From ZC4RG30 sp964417875 (GTDB lineage: Bacteria; Pseudomonadota; Gammaproteobacteria; Steroidobacterales; Steroidobacteraceae), in the NCBI GenBank assembly GCA_964417875.1, contig CAYQJU010000042.1, positions 1 through 23,447 of the forward strand: a stretch of 23,447 nt of DNA, written 5' to 3'. The position numbers and the translations under genes were made by a program. Numbering within the stretch: the stretch's first letter is position 1; every line of letters begins with the position of its first letter. The notes below the pieces were generated by a model. That model was not told the origin of the DNA, did no database searches, and saw only the letters and a list, made by a program, of their open reading frames with translations. Shown piece after piece: positions 7,663-16,738 of the stretch.

Positions 7663-8280
7663 CTAGCCCCAGCCGTAATTGAAACTGATGCTCACCCGCA
7701 CGTCGCGCCCCGTATTGGCCGCGACCTCGTGCCGCAACCAGCTCTCGAACAGCAGCAGGTCGCCGGGCTTTGCCGGCATCACGATCCATGCGCGGTTGCG
7801 TTCGTCTGCATCAGCCTTGCGCGGCGGCGCGCCCATGTAGCGATCCAGTCGCGGGTCCTCGAACTTCAGGCCCGGAGCCCCACGCGGCACGCGCACGTAG
7901 TACGTGCCACTGATGGCAGAGAGCGGATGCAGGTGAAGGCCATGCGCGACGCCAGGCGGCATCACGTTCACCCAGCAGTCGGTCATCGTGAGCGGGGCTT
8001 CACCGAGGTCGAATTCAAGTTCAGCGGCGAAGCGCTTCACATGCCGGTCGATGATCCGGCGCAGTGCATCGAAGGTCGGCGACACGCGATGCATGTGGCT
8101 GGCCGATGCGTAGGAAGTGAATCCACCGGGATAGTTGCGGCGGGACCATTTCTGGCCCGCCGCGTCATCGTGCGAGAGCTGCAGGCATTCGCGCAGCAGC
8201 CGCGCGTTCAGCGCGGTGGCGCGGGCCGGTGACAGCGCGGCGGTGTAGATCCGCGTTGGAAAGAAACTGCGGATCGCCAC
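7663..8280 (-). CDS. 2OG-Fe(II) oxygenase family protein (TIGR02466-like)
   Basis: 205 residues. The N-terminus FFPTRIY and the core are those of the putative 2-oxoglutarate/Fe(II) oxygenases grouped under TIGR02466. The iron-binding segment is HGLHLHPLSAISGTYYVR (113-130), with His116/His118 as likely ligands, and PAKPGDLLLFESWLRHEV brings the distal His184. Arg193/Arg195 in RDVRVSISFN is the expected 2OG carboxylate contact. The start is GTG at 8280, 20 nt after the stop of the PQQ dehydrogenase, so the two are likely cotranscribed. Members are often hydroxylases of unknown substrate; no signal peptide, so cytoplasmic. Confidence 0.85.
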   Translation of the reverse strand: MAIRSFFPTRIYTAALSPARATALNARLLRECLQLSHDDAAGQKWSRRNYPGGFTSYASASHMHRVSPTFDALRRIIDRHVKRFAAELEFDLGEAPLTMTDCWVNVMPPGVAHGLHLHPLSAISGTYYVRVPRGAPGLKFEDPRLDRYMGAPPRKADADERNRAWIVMPAKPGDLLLFESWLRHEVAANTGRDVRVSISFNYGWG

Positions 8281-8300
8281 CGCGCTGTCTTCAGGCCGGC

Positions 8301-10526
8301 CTACTGGTGCAGGCCGCCTGCGGCGTCAGGCTGCTGCGGCTGGCCGGCGGGAGCCGGAGTCGCCGTGGCGCCGATCGCGAAGGTGCCCATGCCGCCACCC
8401 GGCTGCGACGGACGCTCTGCCGGCGGCGGACCGCCTGCTCCGCGCGGCGGGCCAAAGCCGCCCGGCCCACCCGGTCCGCCGCCGCGCGGCGGCGCAGACT
8501 TCAGCGTGTTGGCCAGGCTCACCAGATGCGCACGGATGGCCTCGGTCTCCTCCAGGCTCAGCGCCTGGCGGAACGACACCATGCCCGCCTCGGTGAGCGC
8601 GCCATCGATGACCACGGCCTTGAAGCCGGCATCGCTGTTCAGGAATGCCGAGTAACGCAGGTCCGGGAAGCCGCCCATCTGCCGGCCGTTCTCGTGGCAG
8701 ATGGCACAGTTCTGCGCGTACTTCTCCTGTCCCAGCGTGCGCATCTCGTCGGTGCCGAAATTCTCGGGCGGATTGAGCACCTGCTGCACCGGCGGCGGCG
8801 GCGGCGGCAGCTCGGCATTGCCACCCAGCTTGAATACCACCAGGCGACCACCGGAATTGCGGCCGGCCGCGCCAACACCGGCGACATACTGCTCGCCGTC
8901 GATGGAATAGCTGATGGGGCCTGCAACGATGCCGGCGCCGATGGCGGCGGTCCACACCTTCTCGCCGGTGTCGGCGCGGAAGGCATTGAAGTTGTTCGCG
9001 TTGCCCTGGAACAGCAGGTTGGCAGCCGTGCTCAGCACGCCGGCGCCGCTGTTGCCCTCAGGGTTGCGCCAGGCAGCCTTGCGGGCGACCGGATCCCAGG
9101 CCAGCAGGCCGGTGTTGGCGGTGCGCTCTTCCGGGCTGATCACCGGCGGGGCGTATTCAGGCTGGCGGCCGATGGCGATCGACAGCATCTGGTTGCCCAT
9201 CATCGCGCCGGCCTCGGACACCATGCCATAGCTGGCATAGCGCGTCGGCACATACATGTAGCCGGTCTGCGGGTTGAACGCCTGCGGCGCCCATACATGC
9301 GTCTGGAAGGGCACGATCGTCCAGCCCTTGCCCGTTGCGCCGATGTTGGCATGCGGGTTGAGGATGGGCTTCCAGTTGTTCTCCACATCGAAGCCGGTCA
9401 GCCAGTTGGCGCCAGGCACGAACAGGTCGGCCGAGATCACCTTGCCGGTGGCCGCCTCGATCACATAGAAGATGCCGTTCTTCGGCGCCTGCATGACCAC
9501 ATGCTTCTTCTTGCCGTCGATGACGAGGTCGGCAATGGTCAGCGGTGAAGCATTGTCATAGTCGAAGTTGTCCATCGGCACCGTCTGGTAATGCCAGCGG
9601 TACTTGCCGGTCTTCGCCTCGAGCGCCACGATCGATGCCGTGAACAGGTTGTCGCCGCCGCCCGGCGAGCGCACCTCGGCCGGCCACGGTGCACCGTTGC
9701 CGGTGCCGACGATCACAAGATCGGTCTCCGGGTCGTAGACGATGCCGTCCCACGGCGTGCCGCCACCGCCGAACTTCCACCATTCACCCTTCCAGGTTTC
9801 GGCGGCCCACTCCAGCTCGGGCTGCTCGAAGCCATCGGCCGGGTTGCCGGGAACGGCCCACCAATGCCACAGCTTCTCGCCGGTCTCGGCATCCCAGCCG
9901 GACATGTAGCCGCGCTGGTGGTATTCGGCGCCGGCCTGGCCGATGAACACGATGCCATCGCCGACACGCGGTGCACCGGTGATCGACAGCGCCTTCTCAG
10001 GATCGGTGGTCTGCGCTTCCCAGGCCGGCTCGCCGGTCTTCAGGTTCACGGCGATCAGGCGTCCGTCGAGCGTGGCCCAGATGGCCTTGCCATTCCAGTA
10101 GGCGGCGCCGCGGTTGCTGACGTTGCAGCACAGGCTGGTGGCGGCAATCTCGCGCGGCACCTGCGGGTCGTACTTCCACAGCTGCTCGCCGGTCTTTGCG
10201 TTGAAGCCATAGGCCTTGCTCCACGGCGTGGTGACGACGAGGATGCCGTCGACGACCAGCGGCGTGCTCTGGTAGCCGCCGCGCTCGGGCAGCTCGGCGA
10301 ACCACGCGACGCCCAGCTGGTTCACGTTGTCGAGATTGATCTGCGTGAGCGGGCTGTGACGCTGCTCGCTGTGGTCGCCACCATGCGCGGCCCACTGGTT
10401 GGTGATCCGGGCGGCCGGATCGGCTGTGGCGCGGCGGTCGGCGTCACGGTTTCCCGTGGACGAAGCGCAGGCCACGACCAGCGCGGCAATGCCCGCACTG
10501 GCCACAATCGACATAAGACGTCGCAT
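8301..10526 (-). CDS. PQQ-dependent quinohemoprotein alcohol dehydrogenase, lipoprotein
   Basis: 741 residues: signal peptide with lipobox VVAC (Cys20), an eight-bladed PQQ propeller (about 40-570), a proline hinge, a cytochrome c domain (about 590-675) and a Gly/Pro-rich tail (679-741). Propeller features: vicinal cysteines 133-134, the metal-binding Glu in GAEYHQRGY (201), Asn in GTGNGAPW (278), and catalytic Asp322. Asp322 is followed by Tyr and Asp324, the D-x-D pattern of lanthanide-dependent enzymes such as XoxF. Haem c attaches at CAICH (607-611); Met649 is a likely axial ligand. The protein should oxidise an alcohol in the periplasm and pass electrons through its haem. Strong GGGGGA ribosome-binding site. 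It lies directly downstream of ccm, which would install its haem. Substrate not determinable; the tail is atypical. Confidence 0.92.
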   Translation of the reverse strand: MRRLMSIVASAGIAALVVACASSTGNRDADRRATADPAARITNQWAAHGGDHSEQRHSPLTQINLDNVNQLGVAWFAELPERGGYQSTPLVVDGILVVTTPWSKAYGFNAKTGEQLWKYDPQVPREIAATSLCCNVSNRGAAYWNGKAIWATLDGRLIAVNLKTGEPAWEAQTTDPEKALSITGAPRVGDGIVFIGQAGAEYHQRGYMSGWDAETGEKLWHWWAVPGNPADGFEQPELEWAAETWKGEWWKFGGGGTPWDGIVYDPETDLVIVGTGNGAPWPAEVRSPGGGDNLFTASIVALEAKTGKYRWHYQTVPMDNFDYDNASPLTIADLVIDGKKKHVVMQAPKNGIFYVIEAATGKVISADLFVPGANWLTGFDVENNWKPILNPHANIGATGKGWTIVPFQTHVWAPQAFNPQTGYMYVPTRYASYGMVSEAGAMMGNQMLSIAIGRQPEYAPPVISPEERTANTGLLAWDPVARKAAWRNPEGNSGAGVLSTAANLLFQGNANNFNAFRADTGEKVWTAAIGAGIVAGPISYSIDGEQYVAGVGAAGRNSGGRLVVFKLGGNAELPPPPPPVQQVLNPPENFGTDEMRTLGQEKYAQNCAICHENGRQMGGFPDLRYSAFLNSDAGFKAVVIDGALTEAGMVSFRQALSLEETEAIRAHLVSLANTLKSAPPRGGGPGGPGGFGPPRGAGGPPPAERPSQPGGGMGTFAIGATATPAPAGQPQQPDAAGGLHQ

Positions 10527-10621
10527 GTTTCCCCCAAAATTCGAACTTGATGCGAATCCGGCGAAGGATAGCCGATTCAGCTGTTACCCGGAGTACTACC
10601 CGCAGCAGCGGTGCAGTGAAT

Positions 10622-11704
10622 TCAGGGCTTCAGTTGCGAGATCTGGATTCCCGTACGGTCCGCTTCGCCGGCTGTGACACGCACCACACCGAAGGGATCT
10701 CCGCTACGCGAAATGGCACTGCCACCGTTGGCGATGCGCGCTTCGATCTCGAGTTGTTGTCCGGCTGCGAAACCGCTGCCGGCGATCATTGCATCGGTGC
10801 TGAGCAGTTCCACATCCTGCGGGAAGCTGGCGTCGAGGCGCTTGGCGGCCAGCGGCGGACCGGCCTGGCCGGGAATGCGCGCGACGACGAAAAGCGGTGC
10901 GCCTCGCGCGGCGTTTCCGGCCACGGCGGGATCCAGCGTGATGCGCAGGCGCACCGACACTGCATCGGCTGCATCGCCCTGCCCTGCGCCGCCTGCCGCG
11001 GCCATCGCGTTGTTGCCCGCGTCCATTCCGCCGCCCGGCGTGCCGGCCATGCGCTCCAGCGCATCGATGGCTTCGATCTGCTCCTGGATGATGCTCGCGA
11101 CCTCGCGCGGCGGATTGGCGCCGAGCAGGGTTTCGAACCGCTGGCGTGCGAGCCCCAGCTCGTTGCGTTCACGTGCTGCGAAGGCGCTGTAGAACAGGGC
11201 CTTCACGGAATTCGGCTCCACCTCGAGCGCCTGTTCGAAAAGCCGGCCGGCGCGGCCGTCCAGTCCGCTGCGTTCGCTGACGATCAGCGCCTCGGCCAGT
11301 CCCATCAGTGCTTCGGCGTTCCTTCCCTGCGCCAGCGAATCGGCACGCTGGTAGGCGCGTGCCGCAAGGTCATGGTAGTTCTCGCGTCCGGGCATCTGCG
11401 CAATGGCGCTGTAGGAATTGCCCAGCATCAGCCAGCCCTGCAGGTCATCCGGTTCGCGCTCCAGGCGACGCGCGAGGCGGCCGACCATCGCCTCGGGCGA
11501 ATCGACTGCAGATTCGTCATCGCTCCACTTGAAATTGCTCCACGTGGGATAAAGCGCCGCGGCGCCGAACAGCAGCAGCAGTCCTGCCACACCGGCGCTG
11601 CGCCAGGCTTCGCTGGAATCGGCGCGACGGCGCAGCAGCGGATAGAGCATCGCCGCCAGCGTGGCGAGCGTCAGCAGGCCGGCGATGACAATGAAGCCGC
11701 TCAT
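10622..11704 (-). CDS. ccmI: cytochrome c biogenesis protein CcmI (CycH-like, TPR)
   Basis: 360 residues. Two N-terminal membrane segments (about 3-23 and 36-54) flank a cytoplasmic basic loop (LLRRRADS). A periplasmic region with TPR-like helices follows: RLARRLEREPDDLQGW, LGNSYSA, AYQRADSLA and LFEQALEVEPNSVKAL, spanning about 73-200. CcmI holds apocytochrome c C-termini and hands them to CcmF/CcmH for haem ligation. The residues beyond about 220 form a Gly/Ala-rich linker and a beta-rich C-terminal domain. Its ATG overlaps the ccmH stop (ATGA, 11704-11701), so translation is coupled. It is the last ccm gene; a 95-nt gap separates it from the PQQ dehydrogenase. Confidence 0.93.
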   Translation of the reverse strand: MSGFIVIAGLLTLATLAAMLYPLLRRRADSSEAWRSAGVAGLLLLFGAAALYPTWSNFKWSDDESAVDSPEAMVGRLARRLEREPDDLQGWLMLGNSYSAIAQMPGRENYHDLAARAYQRADSLAQGRNAEALMGLAEALIVSERSGLDGRAGRLFEQALEVEPNSVKALFYSAFAARERNELGLARQRFETLLGANPPREVASIIQEQIEAIDALERMAGTPGGGMDAGNNAMAAAGGAGQGDAADAVSVRLRITLDPAVAGNAARGAPLFVVARIPGQAGPPLAAKRLDASFPQDVELLSTDAMIAGSGFAAGQQLEIEARIANGGSAISRSGDPFGVVRVTAGEADRTGIQISQLKP

Positions 11705-12120
11705 GCCGGATCCTCCTGCTCAGGATCGGAATCATCGGTGGCCAGAAGCTCGCGCCGCTGCGCGATGACACGCCAGGCAATCAGCGCGCCGCCCAGCAGG
11801 AACAGGCCCGGCGCGACCCACAGCCACATGCTGCGCGGACGCAGCAGGATCAGCTCGCCATAGCGGTCGACCATGTACTGCTTGATCTCGGCATCACTGC
11901 GGCCTTCCTCGATCATCGCGCGTACCTGGCGGCGGATGTCGACGGCGAACATGGCCGGCGTGTCGGCCACATTCTCGCCCTGGCATTTCAGGCAGCGCAG
12001 TTCCTGGATCAGCGCGATGTAGCGCGCCTGCTGCACCGGATCATCGAATCCTTCCGGATCGATGGCCGGAGCGGTGAAAGGCAGGCACAGCAGCACCAGT
12101 AATGCCGTCAGACGTTTCAT
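11701..12120 (-). CDS. ccmH: cytochrome c biogenesis protein CcmH (CcmL-type)
   Basis: 139 residues: signal peptide (MKRLTALLVLLCLPF), then the thiol-redox motif LRCLKCQ (Cys43, Cys46), which reduces the CxxCH disulfide of apocytochromes, and one C-terminal membrane span (about 98-118). The length matches the short CcmH of split systems, with the TPR domain provided by the separate ccmI, unlike the fused E. coli protein. ATG at 12120 was preferred over an in-frame upstream codon because it gives a proper signal peptide and overlaps the ccmG stop by ATGA. Confidence 0.95.
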   Translation of the reverse strand: MKRLTALLVLLCLPFTAPAIDPEGFDDPVQQARYIALIQELRCLKCQGENVADTPAMFAVDIRRQVRAMIEEGRSDAEIKQYMVDRYGELILLRPRSMWLWVAPGLFLLGGALIAWRVIAQRRELLATDDSDPEQEDPA

Positions 12121-12647
12121 CGCTGTGCTCCATCGATCATCGGCACCCATTCCTGTCGCCAGAATGCGGCTCCCAGCGCGCCGACCACGCGGTCGACGAT
12201 GAGGCCCTCGGGATTGATCAGGTAGGTTTCGGGTGCACCATAGACGCCGAAGTCGATCGCGGTATCGCCCTCACGGTCGATGCCGATGGCCGTATAGGGA
12301 TTGCCCAGTTCGGCCAGCCAGCGGCGCGCGGCCTCGTCATCATCCTTGTAGTTCAGGCCGATGATCACGACCTTGCCCTCGCGTGCAATGTCGAGCAGCA
12401 CCGGATGCTCGGTGTAACACTCCGGGCACCACGTGCCCCACACATTCACCAGCTGCCAGCGGCCCTTGAAGTCGGCACTGCGCACCGTCTCGCCGGGGCG
12501 CAGCAGCGATGGCAGCTCGTACTCGGGGGCGCTCTTGCCGATCAATGCCGAAGGGACGACCGACTTCTCCGGTGCGCGCTTCAGCCCGATGGCGAAGATG
12601 ATCACCAGGCCCGCGAAGATGATGAGCGGAATGGCAAAGCGGTTCAT
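12117..12647 (-). CDS. ccmG: thiol:disulfide interchange protein CcmG/DsbE
   Basis: 176 residues, periplasmic thioredoxin-fold protein tethered by an N-terminal span (about 4-21). The active site is WCPEC (73-77), preceded by VNVWGT. A GAPETYLI segment later supplies the conserved cis-proline region. CcmG receives electrons from DsbD/CcdA and keeps the CcmH and apocytochrome cysteines reduced. ATG overlaps the ccmF stop (ATGA). Confidence 0.96.
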   Translation of the reverse strand: MNRFAIPLIIFAGLVIIFAIGLKRAPEKSVVPSALIGKSAPEYELPSLLRPGETVRSADFKGRWQLVNVWGTWCPECYTEHPVLLDIAREGKVVIIGLNYKDDDEAARRWLAELGNPYTAIGIDREGDTAIDFGVYGAPETYLINPEGLIVDRVVGALGAAFWRQEWVPMIDGAQR

Positions 12648-14662
12648 GACCGGGTCACCGTCAGTGGTGTGCCGGTGGAGAGGTCGTCGGCCTTTGCCTT
12701 GTGCCTTTCGCGCGCCACGGATCCGGAAGCTTCCTCCGTCGTGTCGCGGCGTTCGCGCCGTCGCCGGTAACGCTTGTCGAGCGTGGCAATGAATCCGCCC
12801 AGCGCCATCAACGCCGAACCCAGCCAGATGTAGCGCATCAGCGGCCGCACCTGCAGGCGCAGGCTCCAGCTGCCGCCGCCCAGTTCCTCGCCCAGCGTGG
12901 CCAGCAGGTCGCGCCGCCAGCCCACTCCCAGTGCCGCCTCGGCCAGCGCCTGGCCGCTGACGAAATAGTTGCGCCGCTCCGGCAGCATCACGATCTCGTC
13001 GCCATCTTGCTCGGTGACGACCACGCGACCGCGGATCGCCGCATAGTTGGGGCCGTCGACTTCGTCGGTGCCCTCGAAGCGGAAGGTGTATTCACCCAGC
13101 GTCACTTCCTGGCCGGGAGCCAATGCCACGTCGCGCTCGACCATCGTGACTTCCATGATGGTGATGCCCACCGTGATCACGCCCAGGCCGATGTGCGCCA
13201 TGGTCATGCCGAGGATGGCCGGCGAGATCGACAGTCCGCGTCGCAGGCGATCCAGCGGATCGACCAGCGAGGAGAGGATGATCCACACGCCCAGCACCAC
13301 GCCGATGGGTCCGAGCAGCGAGCGATCGCCATACAGGCCCATCACCAGCGCCAGGCCCAGCACCAGCGACAGCACCAGCCCGCTCCAGATGCGCCGGCGT
13401 GAGACTTCCAGCTGGCCGCGCTTCCAGCGCGCGAAGGTGCCCAGCGACACCAGTGCCAGCAGCGGCAGCATCGGCAGCAGGAACATCGCATTGAAGTACG
13501 GCGGTCCCACCGACAGTGCGCCCTGCCCGAAGGCATCGGCGATCAGCGGCGCCAGCGTGCCGCCGAACACCACCGCCGTGGCCACCACCAGCAGGATGTT
13601 GTTGTAGAGCAGGAAGCTCTCGCGCGACACCAGGTCGAAGCCGGCCGAGGAGCGCAGCAGCGGCGCGCGCCAGATGTAAAGACCCAGCGAGCCGCCGATC
13701 GACAGCACCAGGAAGGCCAGGATGAACATGCCGCGACCCGGATCGGCTGCAAAGCTGTGCACCGAGGTCAGCACACCGGAGCGCACCATGAAGGTGGCCA
13801 GCAGGCAGAACGAGAAAGTCATGATGGCCAGCAGCAGCGTCCAGCTCTTGAACAGGCCGCGCTTGTCGGTCACCGCCAGCGAGTGGATCAGCGCCGTGCC
13901 CAGCAGCCACGGCATCAGGATGGAATTCTCGACCGGATCCCAGGCCCACCAGCCGCCCCAGCCCAGCTCGTAATAGGCCCACCAGCTGCCCACCGCGATG
14001 CCCAGCGTCAGGAACATCCACGCCACGGTGGTCCAGGGGCGCGTCCAGCGTGCCCACACCTGGTCGAGCTTGCCTTCGATCATTGCCGCGCAGGCGAAGG
14101 CAAAGGCCACCGAGAAGCCCACGTAGCCGACATACAGCACCGGCGGATGGATGGTCAGCGCGATGTCCTGCAGCACCGGGTTGAGGTCAACGCCATCGGG
14201 CAGCGCCGGCTGCATGCGCGTGAAGGGGTTGGAAGTGGCCAGCGAGAACAGCAGGAAGCCGGCGCTGAGGATGCCCAGCACGCCCAGTACGCGCGCCACG
14301 AAGCTCTGCGGCAGCGAACGTGAACACAGTGCCACCGCCACCGTCCAGATCGACAGCACGAACACCCAGAACAGCATGCTGCCCTCATGGTTGCCCCACG
14401 AGGCCGCCACGCGGAAGTAGACCGGCAGCGCGGAATTGGAGTTCGCGGCCACGAGGCGGACCGAGAAATCGTTGTTCACGAACGCCCACACCAGGCAGCC
14501 GAAGGCCACCGACAGCAGCAGGAACTGCCCTACCGCGGCCGGATGGACCACCTGCATCCAGCGCTGCTGGCCGCGCCAGGGACCGGCCAGGCCAAAGAAG
14601 GCCTGCGCCGCCGACAGCAGCAGCGCGAGGATCATCGCGTACTGTCCGATCTCGGGGATCAT
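12644..14662 (-). CDS. ccmF: haem lyase CcmF
   Basis: 672 residues with many membrane spans, typical for this large haem-lyase subunit. The hallmark tryptophan-rich WWD domain is GWWAWDPVEN (about 237-246), and His172 (IHPP) and His260 are in positions used by the family as haem ligands. CcmF takes haem from holo-CcmE and ligates it to apocytochrome CxxCH with CcmH/CcmI. A large periplasmic loop precedes the last span (LGSALMALGGFIATL), and a basic cytoplasmic tail ends the protein. ATG is 15 nt after the ccmE stop, with GGAG upstream. Confidence 0.97.
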   Translation of the reverse strand: MIPEIGQYAMILALLLSAAQAFFGLAGPWRGQQRWMQVVHPAAVGQFLLLSVAFGCLVWAFVNNDFSVRLVAANSNSALPVYFRVAASWGNHEGSMLFWVFVLSIWTVAVALCSRSLPQSFVARVLGVLGILSAGFLLFSLATSNPFTRMQPALPDGVDLNPVLQDIALTIHPPVLYVGYVGFSVAFAFACAAMIEGKLDQVWARWTRPWTTVAWMFLTLGIAVGSWWAYYELGWGGWWAWDPVENSILMPWLLGTALIHSLAVTDKRGLFKSWTLLLAIMTFSFCLLATFMVRSGVLTSVHSFAADPGRGMFILAFLVLSIGGSLGLYIWRAPLLRSSAGFDLVSRESFLLYNNILLVVATAVVFGGTLAPLIADAFGQGALSVGPPYFNAMFLLPMLPLLALVSLGTFARWKRGQLEVSRRRIWSGLVLSLVLGLALVMGLYGDRSLLGPIGVVLGVWIILSSLVDPLDRLRRGLSISPAILGMTMAHIGLGVITVGITIMEVTMVERDVALAPGQEVTLGEYTFRFEGTDEVDGPNYAAIRGRVVVTEQDGDEIVMLPERRNYFVSGQALAEAALGVGWRRDLLATLGEELGGGSWSLRLQVRPLMRYIWLGSALMALGGFIATLDKRYRRRRERRDTTEEASGSVARERHKAKADDLSTGTPLTVTRS

Positions 14663-14677
14663 CTGGAAAAGACTCCG

Positions 14678-15133
14678 CTAGTACTGCGCCGCGGGCGGGT
14701 TTTCGAGGCGCGATTCACCCCGGCGCAGCGATTCCTGCACCGCGGGCGGCATGTAGTTCTCGTCGTGCTTGGCCAGCACTTCGTCGGCCACGAACACGCC
14801 TTCTTCGTTCAGGCGGCCGTTGGCGACCACGCCGGAGTTCTCCTTGAAGAGATCCGGCAGCACGCGGTCATAGAACACCGGCACTTCGGCGGCGAAGTCG
14901 GTGACCACGAAGCGCACCTCGAGCGTGCCCGGGGTGCGCTGCACGCTGCCGGTCTTCACCATGCCGCCCAGCTGGAAGCGCTGGCCCGGTTCGCGTGCGC
15001 CGGCCGCCACTTCCACCGGCGGCGTGTAGCCAATCGAGAATTGCCTGGAGAGCAGCGCCAGCGCCACCGCGATGCCCACACCGGCCACGATGCCCAGCAC
15101 CATGTACATGCGTCGCTTCTGAACCGGGGTCAT
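14678..15133 (-). CDS. ccmE: haem chaperone CcmE
   Basis: 151 residues: one N-terminal membrane anchor (about 9-28) and a periplasmic OB-fold beta domain. The covalent haem-binding motif HDENY (123-127) is present, with His123 the expected attachment residue. CcmE accepts haem from CcmC and delivers it to CcmF. The reading frame continues upstream, but ATG 15133 begins the standard N-terminus (MTPVQKRRMY) and overlaps the ccmD stop by ATGA. Confidence 0.96.
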   Translation of the reverse strand: MTPVQKRRMYMVLGIVAGVGIAVALALLSRQFSIGYTPPVEVAAGAREPGQRFQLGGMVKTGSVQRTPGTLEVRFVVTDFAAEVPVFYDRVLPDLFKENSGVVANGRLNEEGVFVADEVLAKHDENYMPPAVQESLRRGESRLENPPAAQY

Positions 15134-15294
15134 GACTGCGTCTCCTGCATGGCAAGGCGCCTGCGCGCCTCCTGGCGTGCCGCGCGTAGCTGGCGGCGGG
15201 CGAACCATACGTTCAGCCACAGTGCGCCGATCGCGATCACATAGGCGGGCCAGATGAAAACGCCATAGCCCTTCATGTCGAAAAATTCGCTCAT
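15130..15294 (-). CDS. ccmD: small haem exporter protein CcmD
   Basis: 54 residues. It starts MSEFFDMKGYGVFIWPAY, has one membrane helix (about 12-31), then a basic amphipathic C-terminus (RRQLRAARQEARRRL). The aromatic G-Y-..-F-I-W-P-A-Y start and position between ccmC and ccmE identify it. CcmD is needed to release holo-CcmE from the CcmABC complex. It overlaps both neighbours by ATGA (15294-15291 with ccmC, 15133-15130 with ccmE). Confidence 0.93.
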   Translation of the reverse strand: MSEFFDMKGYGVFIWPAYVIAIGALWLNVWFARRQLRAARQEARRRLAMQETQS

Positions 15295-16040
15295 GTCGCC
15301 TCCGCGCGCGCCAGTTCCTCGCGCAGCCAGGCGCCGCCGCGTTCACGGCGCAGTACTTCGGACCGCGCGCGCATCAGCATCAGCGCAATGAAATAGAACG
15401 TGTAGGCCGCGATCATCACCAGCAGTGGCCAGAGCATTGCCATCGGCATTGCCGGACCATCCGCGCGCATCAGCGTCGGCGCCTGGTGCAGCGAGTTCCA
15501 CCATTCAACCGAGTAATGCACGATGGGCACATTGACCACGCCGACGATGGCGAGCACGGCGCTGGTGCGATCGGCGCGATCGCGATCCTCGATGGCGCCA
15601 CGCAGCGCGATGTAGCCCAGGAAGAAGAACAGCACGAACAGCTGCGAGACCAGGCGCGGATCCCAGGTCCACCACGTGCCCCATGTGGGCTCGCCCCAGA
15701 TCATGCCGGTGACCAGCGAGACCACGGTGAAACTCGCGCCGGCCGGTGCGCAGGCCGCAGCCACGGCATGGGCCACCTTGATGCGCCAGATGAGCCCCAC
15801 CGCGGCGGCCAATGCCATCCACGTATAGGTCATCAGCGCAAGGTAGGACGACGGCACGTGCACGTAGATGATGCGGTAGACCTCGCTCTGGTAATAATCG
15901 ACCGGGGCGGCAATCAGGCCGCCATACAGTCCGACCAGCAGCAGCACGGTGGCAATGCCGAGGAACCACGGCGCCCATCGACCGGCAAAGCGGTAGAAGT
16001 AAGGCGGCGATCCGAAGCGATGGAACCAGGTCCAGGTCAT
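15291..16040 (-). CDS. ccmC: haem exporter/transfer protein CcmC
   Basis: 249 residues with six predicted membrane helices. The WWD motif WGTWWTWDPRL (120-130) and the two flanking histidines, His61 (YVHVPS) and His175 (VHYSV), form the haem site that presents haem to CcmE. The frame is open far upstream, but ATG 16040 matches the family N-terminus (MTWTWFHRFGSP) and follows the ccmB stop by 11 nt, with GAAGG close by. The downstream end overlaps ccmD. Confidence 0.97.
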   Translation of the reverse strand: MTWTWFHRFGSPPYFYRFAGRWAPWFLGIATVLLLVGLYGGLIAAPVDYYQSEVYRIIYVHVPSSYLALMTYTWMALAAAVGLIWRIKVAHAVAAACAPAGASFTVVSLVTGMIWGEPTWGTWWTWDPRLVSQLFVLFFFLGYIALRGAIEDRDRADRTSAVLAIVGVVNVPIVHYSVEWWNSLHQAPTLMRADGPAMPMAMLWPLLVMIAAYTFYFIALMLMRARSEVLRRERGGAWLREELARAEAT

Positions 16041-16051
16041 AACCTTCGATT

Positions 16052-16738
16052 TTACTCCATGCTGATGCGCACGGCCGCGGCGGCAGCCAGCGGGGCCAGC
16101 GTGAGGGCCAGCACGCCCATCGCGGCGAGGCCGAACATCGCGCTGGCGGTATCCTCGCCCGTCATCGACCACGCGGTGGCACGCGCACCGAACACCAGCA
16201 CCGGCATCACCAGGGGAAGCACCAGCAGCGAGAGCAGTGCCCCGCCCCGCCGCGTGCCAAGCGTGAGCGCTGCACCAATCGCCCCGATCAGGCTCAGGGT
16301 CACACTGCCCAGCAACAAGGCCATCAGTACCCCCGATACCGACGCGGCCGGCGCGCCAAGCGCCAGCACGGCCAGAGGACCGGCCAGCACCAGTGGCAGG
16401 CCGGTGAGCATCCAGTGCGTGGCCGTCTTCGCGAGCAGCAGCGCAGTGAATGACTGTCCAGACAGCGCAAACTGCTCCAAAGTTCCATCGCGCGCGTCCT
16501 CGCGATAGAGGAATTCCAGCGCCAGCAGCGAGGCCAGCAGCAGCGAAACCCACAGTGCCGCGGGCGCCAGTTCGCGCAACCGCCCGGGTTCGGGGCTCAG
16601 CGCCAGCGGGAACAGCAGGCTGACCAGCACGAAAAACCCCAGCGGCTGCAGCCATTCGCCCGGCCGCCGGGCGGCCAGCAGCAGGTCGCGGTGCAGGACC
16701 GAGGCTGCGGCCGAAAATGCCGAAGTGCGCCGACTCAC
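16052..16738 (-). CDS. ccmB: haem exporter permease CcmB
   Basis: 228 residues, six-helix ABC permease partner of CcmA. Family-typical stretches are FPLALSPEP, LLASLLALEFLYRED, HWMLTGLPLVLAGPLAVL and the terminal AAAAAVRISME. I chose the GTG at 16738 because it overlaps the ccmA stop (GTGA), matching the coupling style of the operon, and gives a length near that of E. coli CcmB. An ATG at 16774 would add twelve residues inside ccmA. Confidence 0.94.
   Translation of the reverse strand: MSRRTSAFSAAASVLHRDLLLAARRPGEWLQPLGFFVLVSLLFPLALSPEPGRLRELAPAALWVSLLLASLLALEFLYREDARDGTLEQFALSGQSFTALLLAKTATHWMLTGLPLVLAGPLAVLALGAPAASVSGVLMALLLGSVTLSLIGAIGAALTLGTRRGGALLSLLVLPLVMPVLVFGARATAWSMTGEDTASAMFGLAAMGVLALTLAPLAAAAAVRISME

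Noticed and set aside
8229..9548. Long plus-strand frames antisense to the PQQ dehydrogenase
   Set aside because: Arg/Ala/His-rich shadow frames with no domain motifs or ribosome-binding sites.
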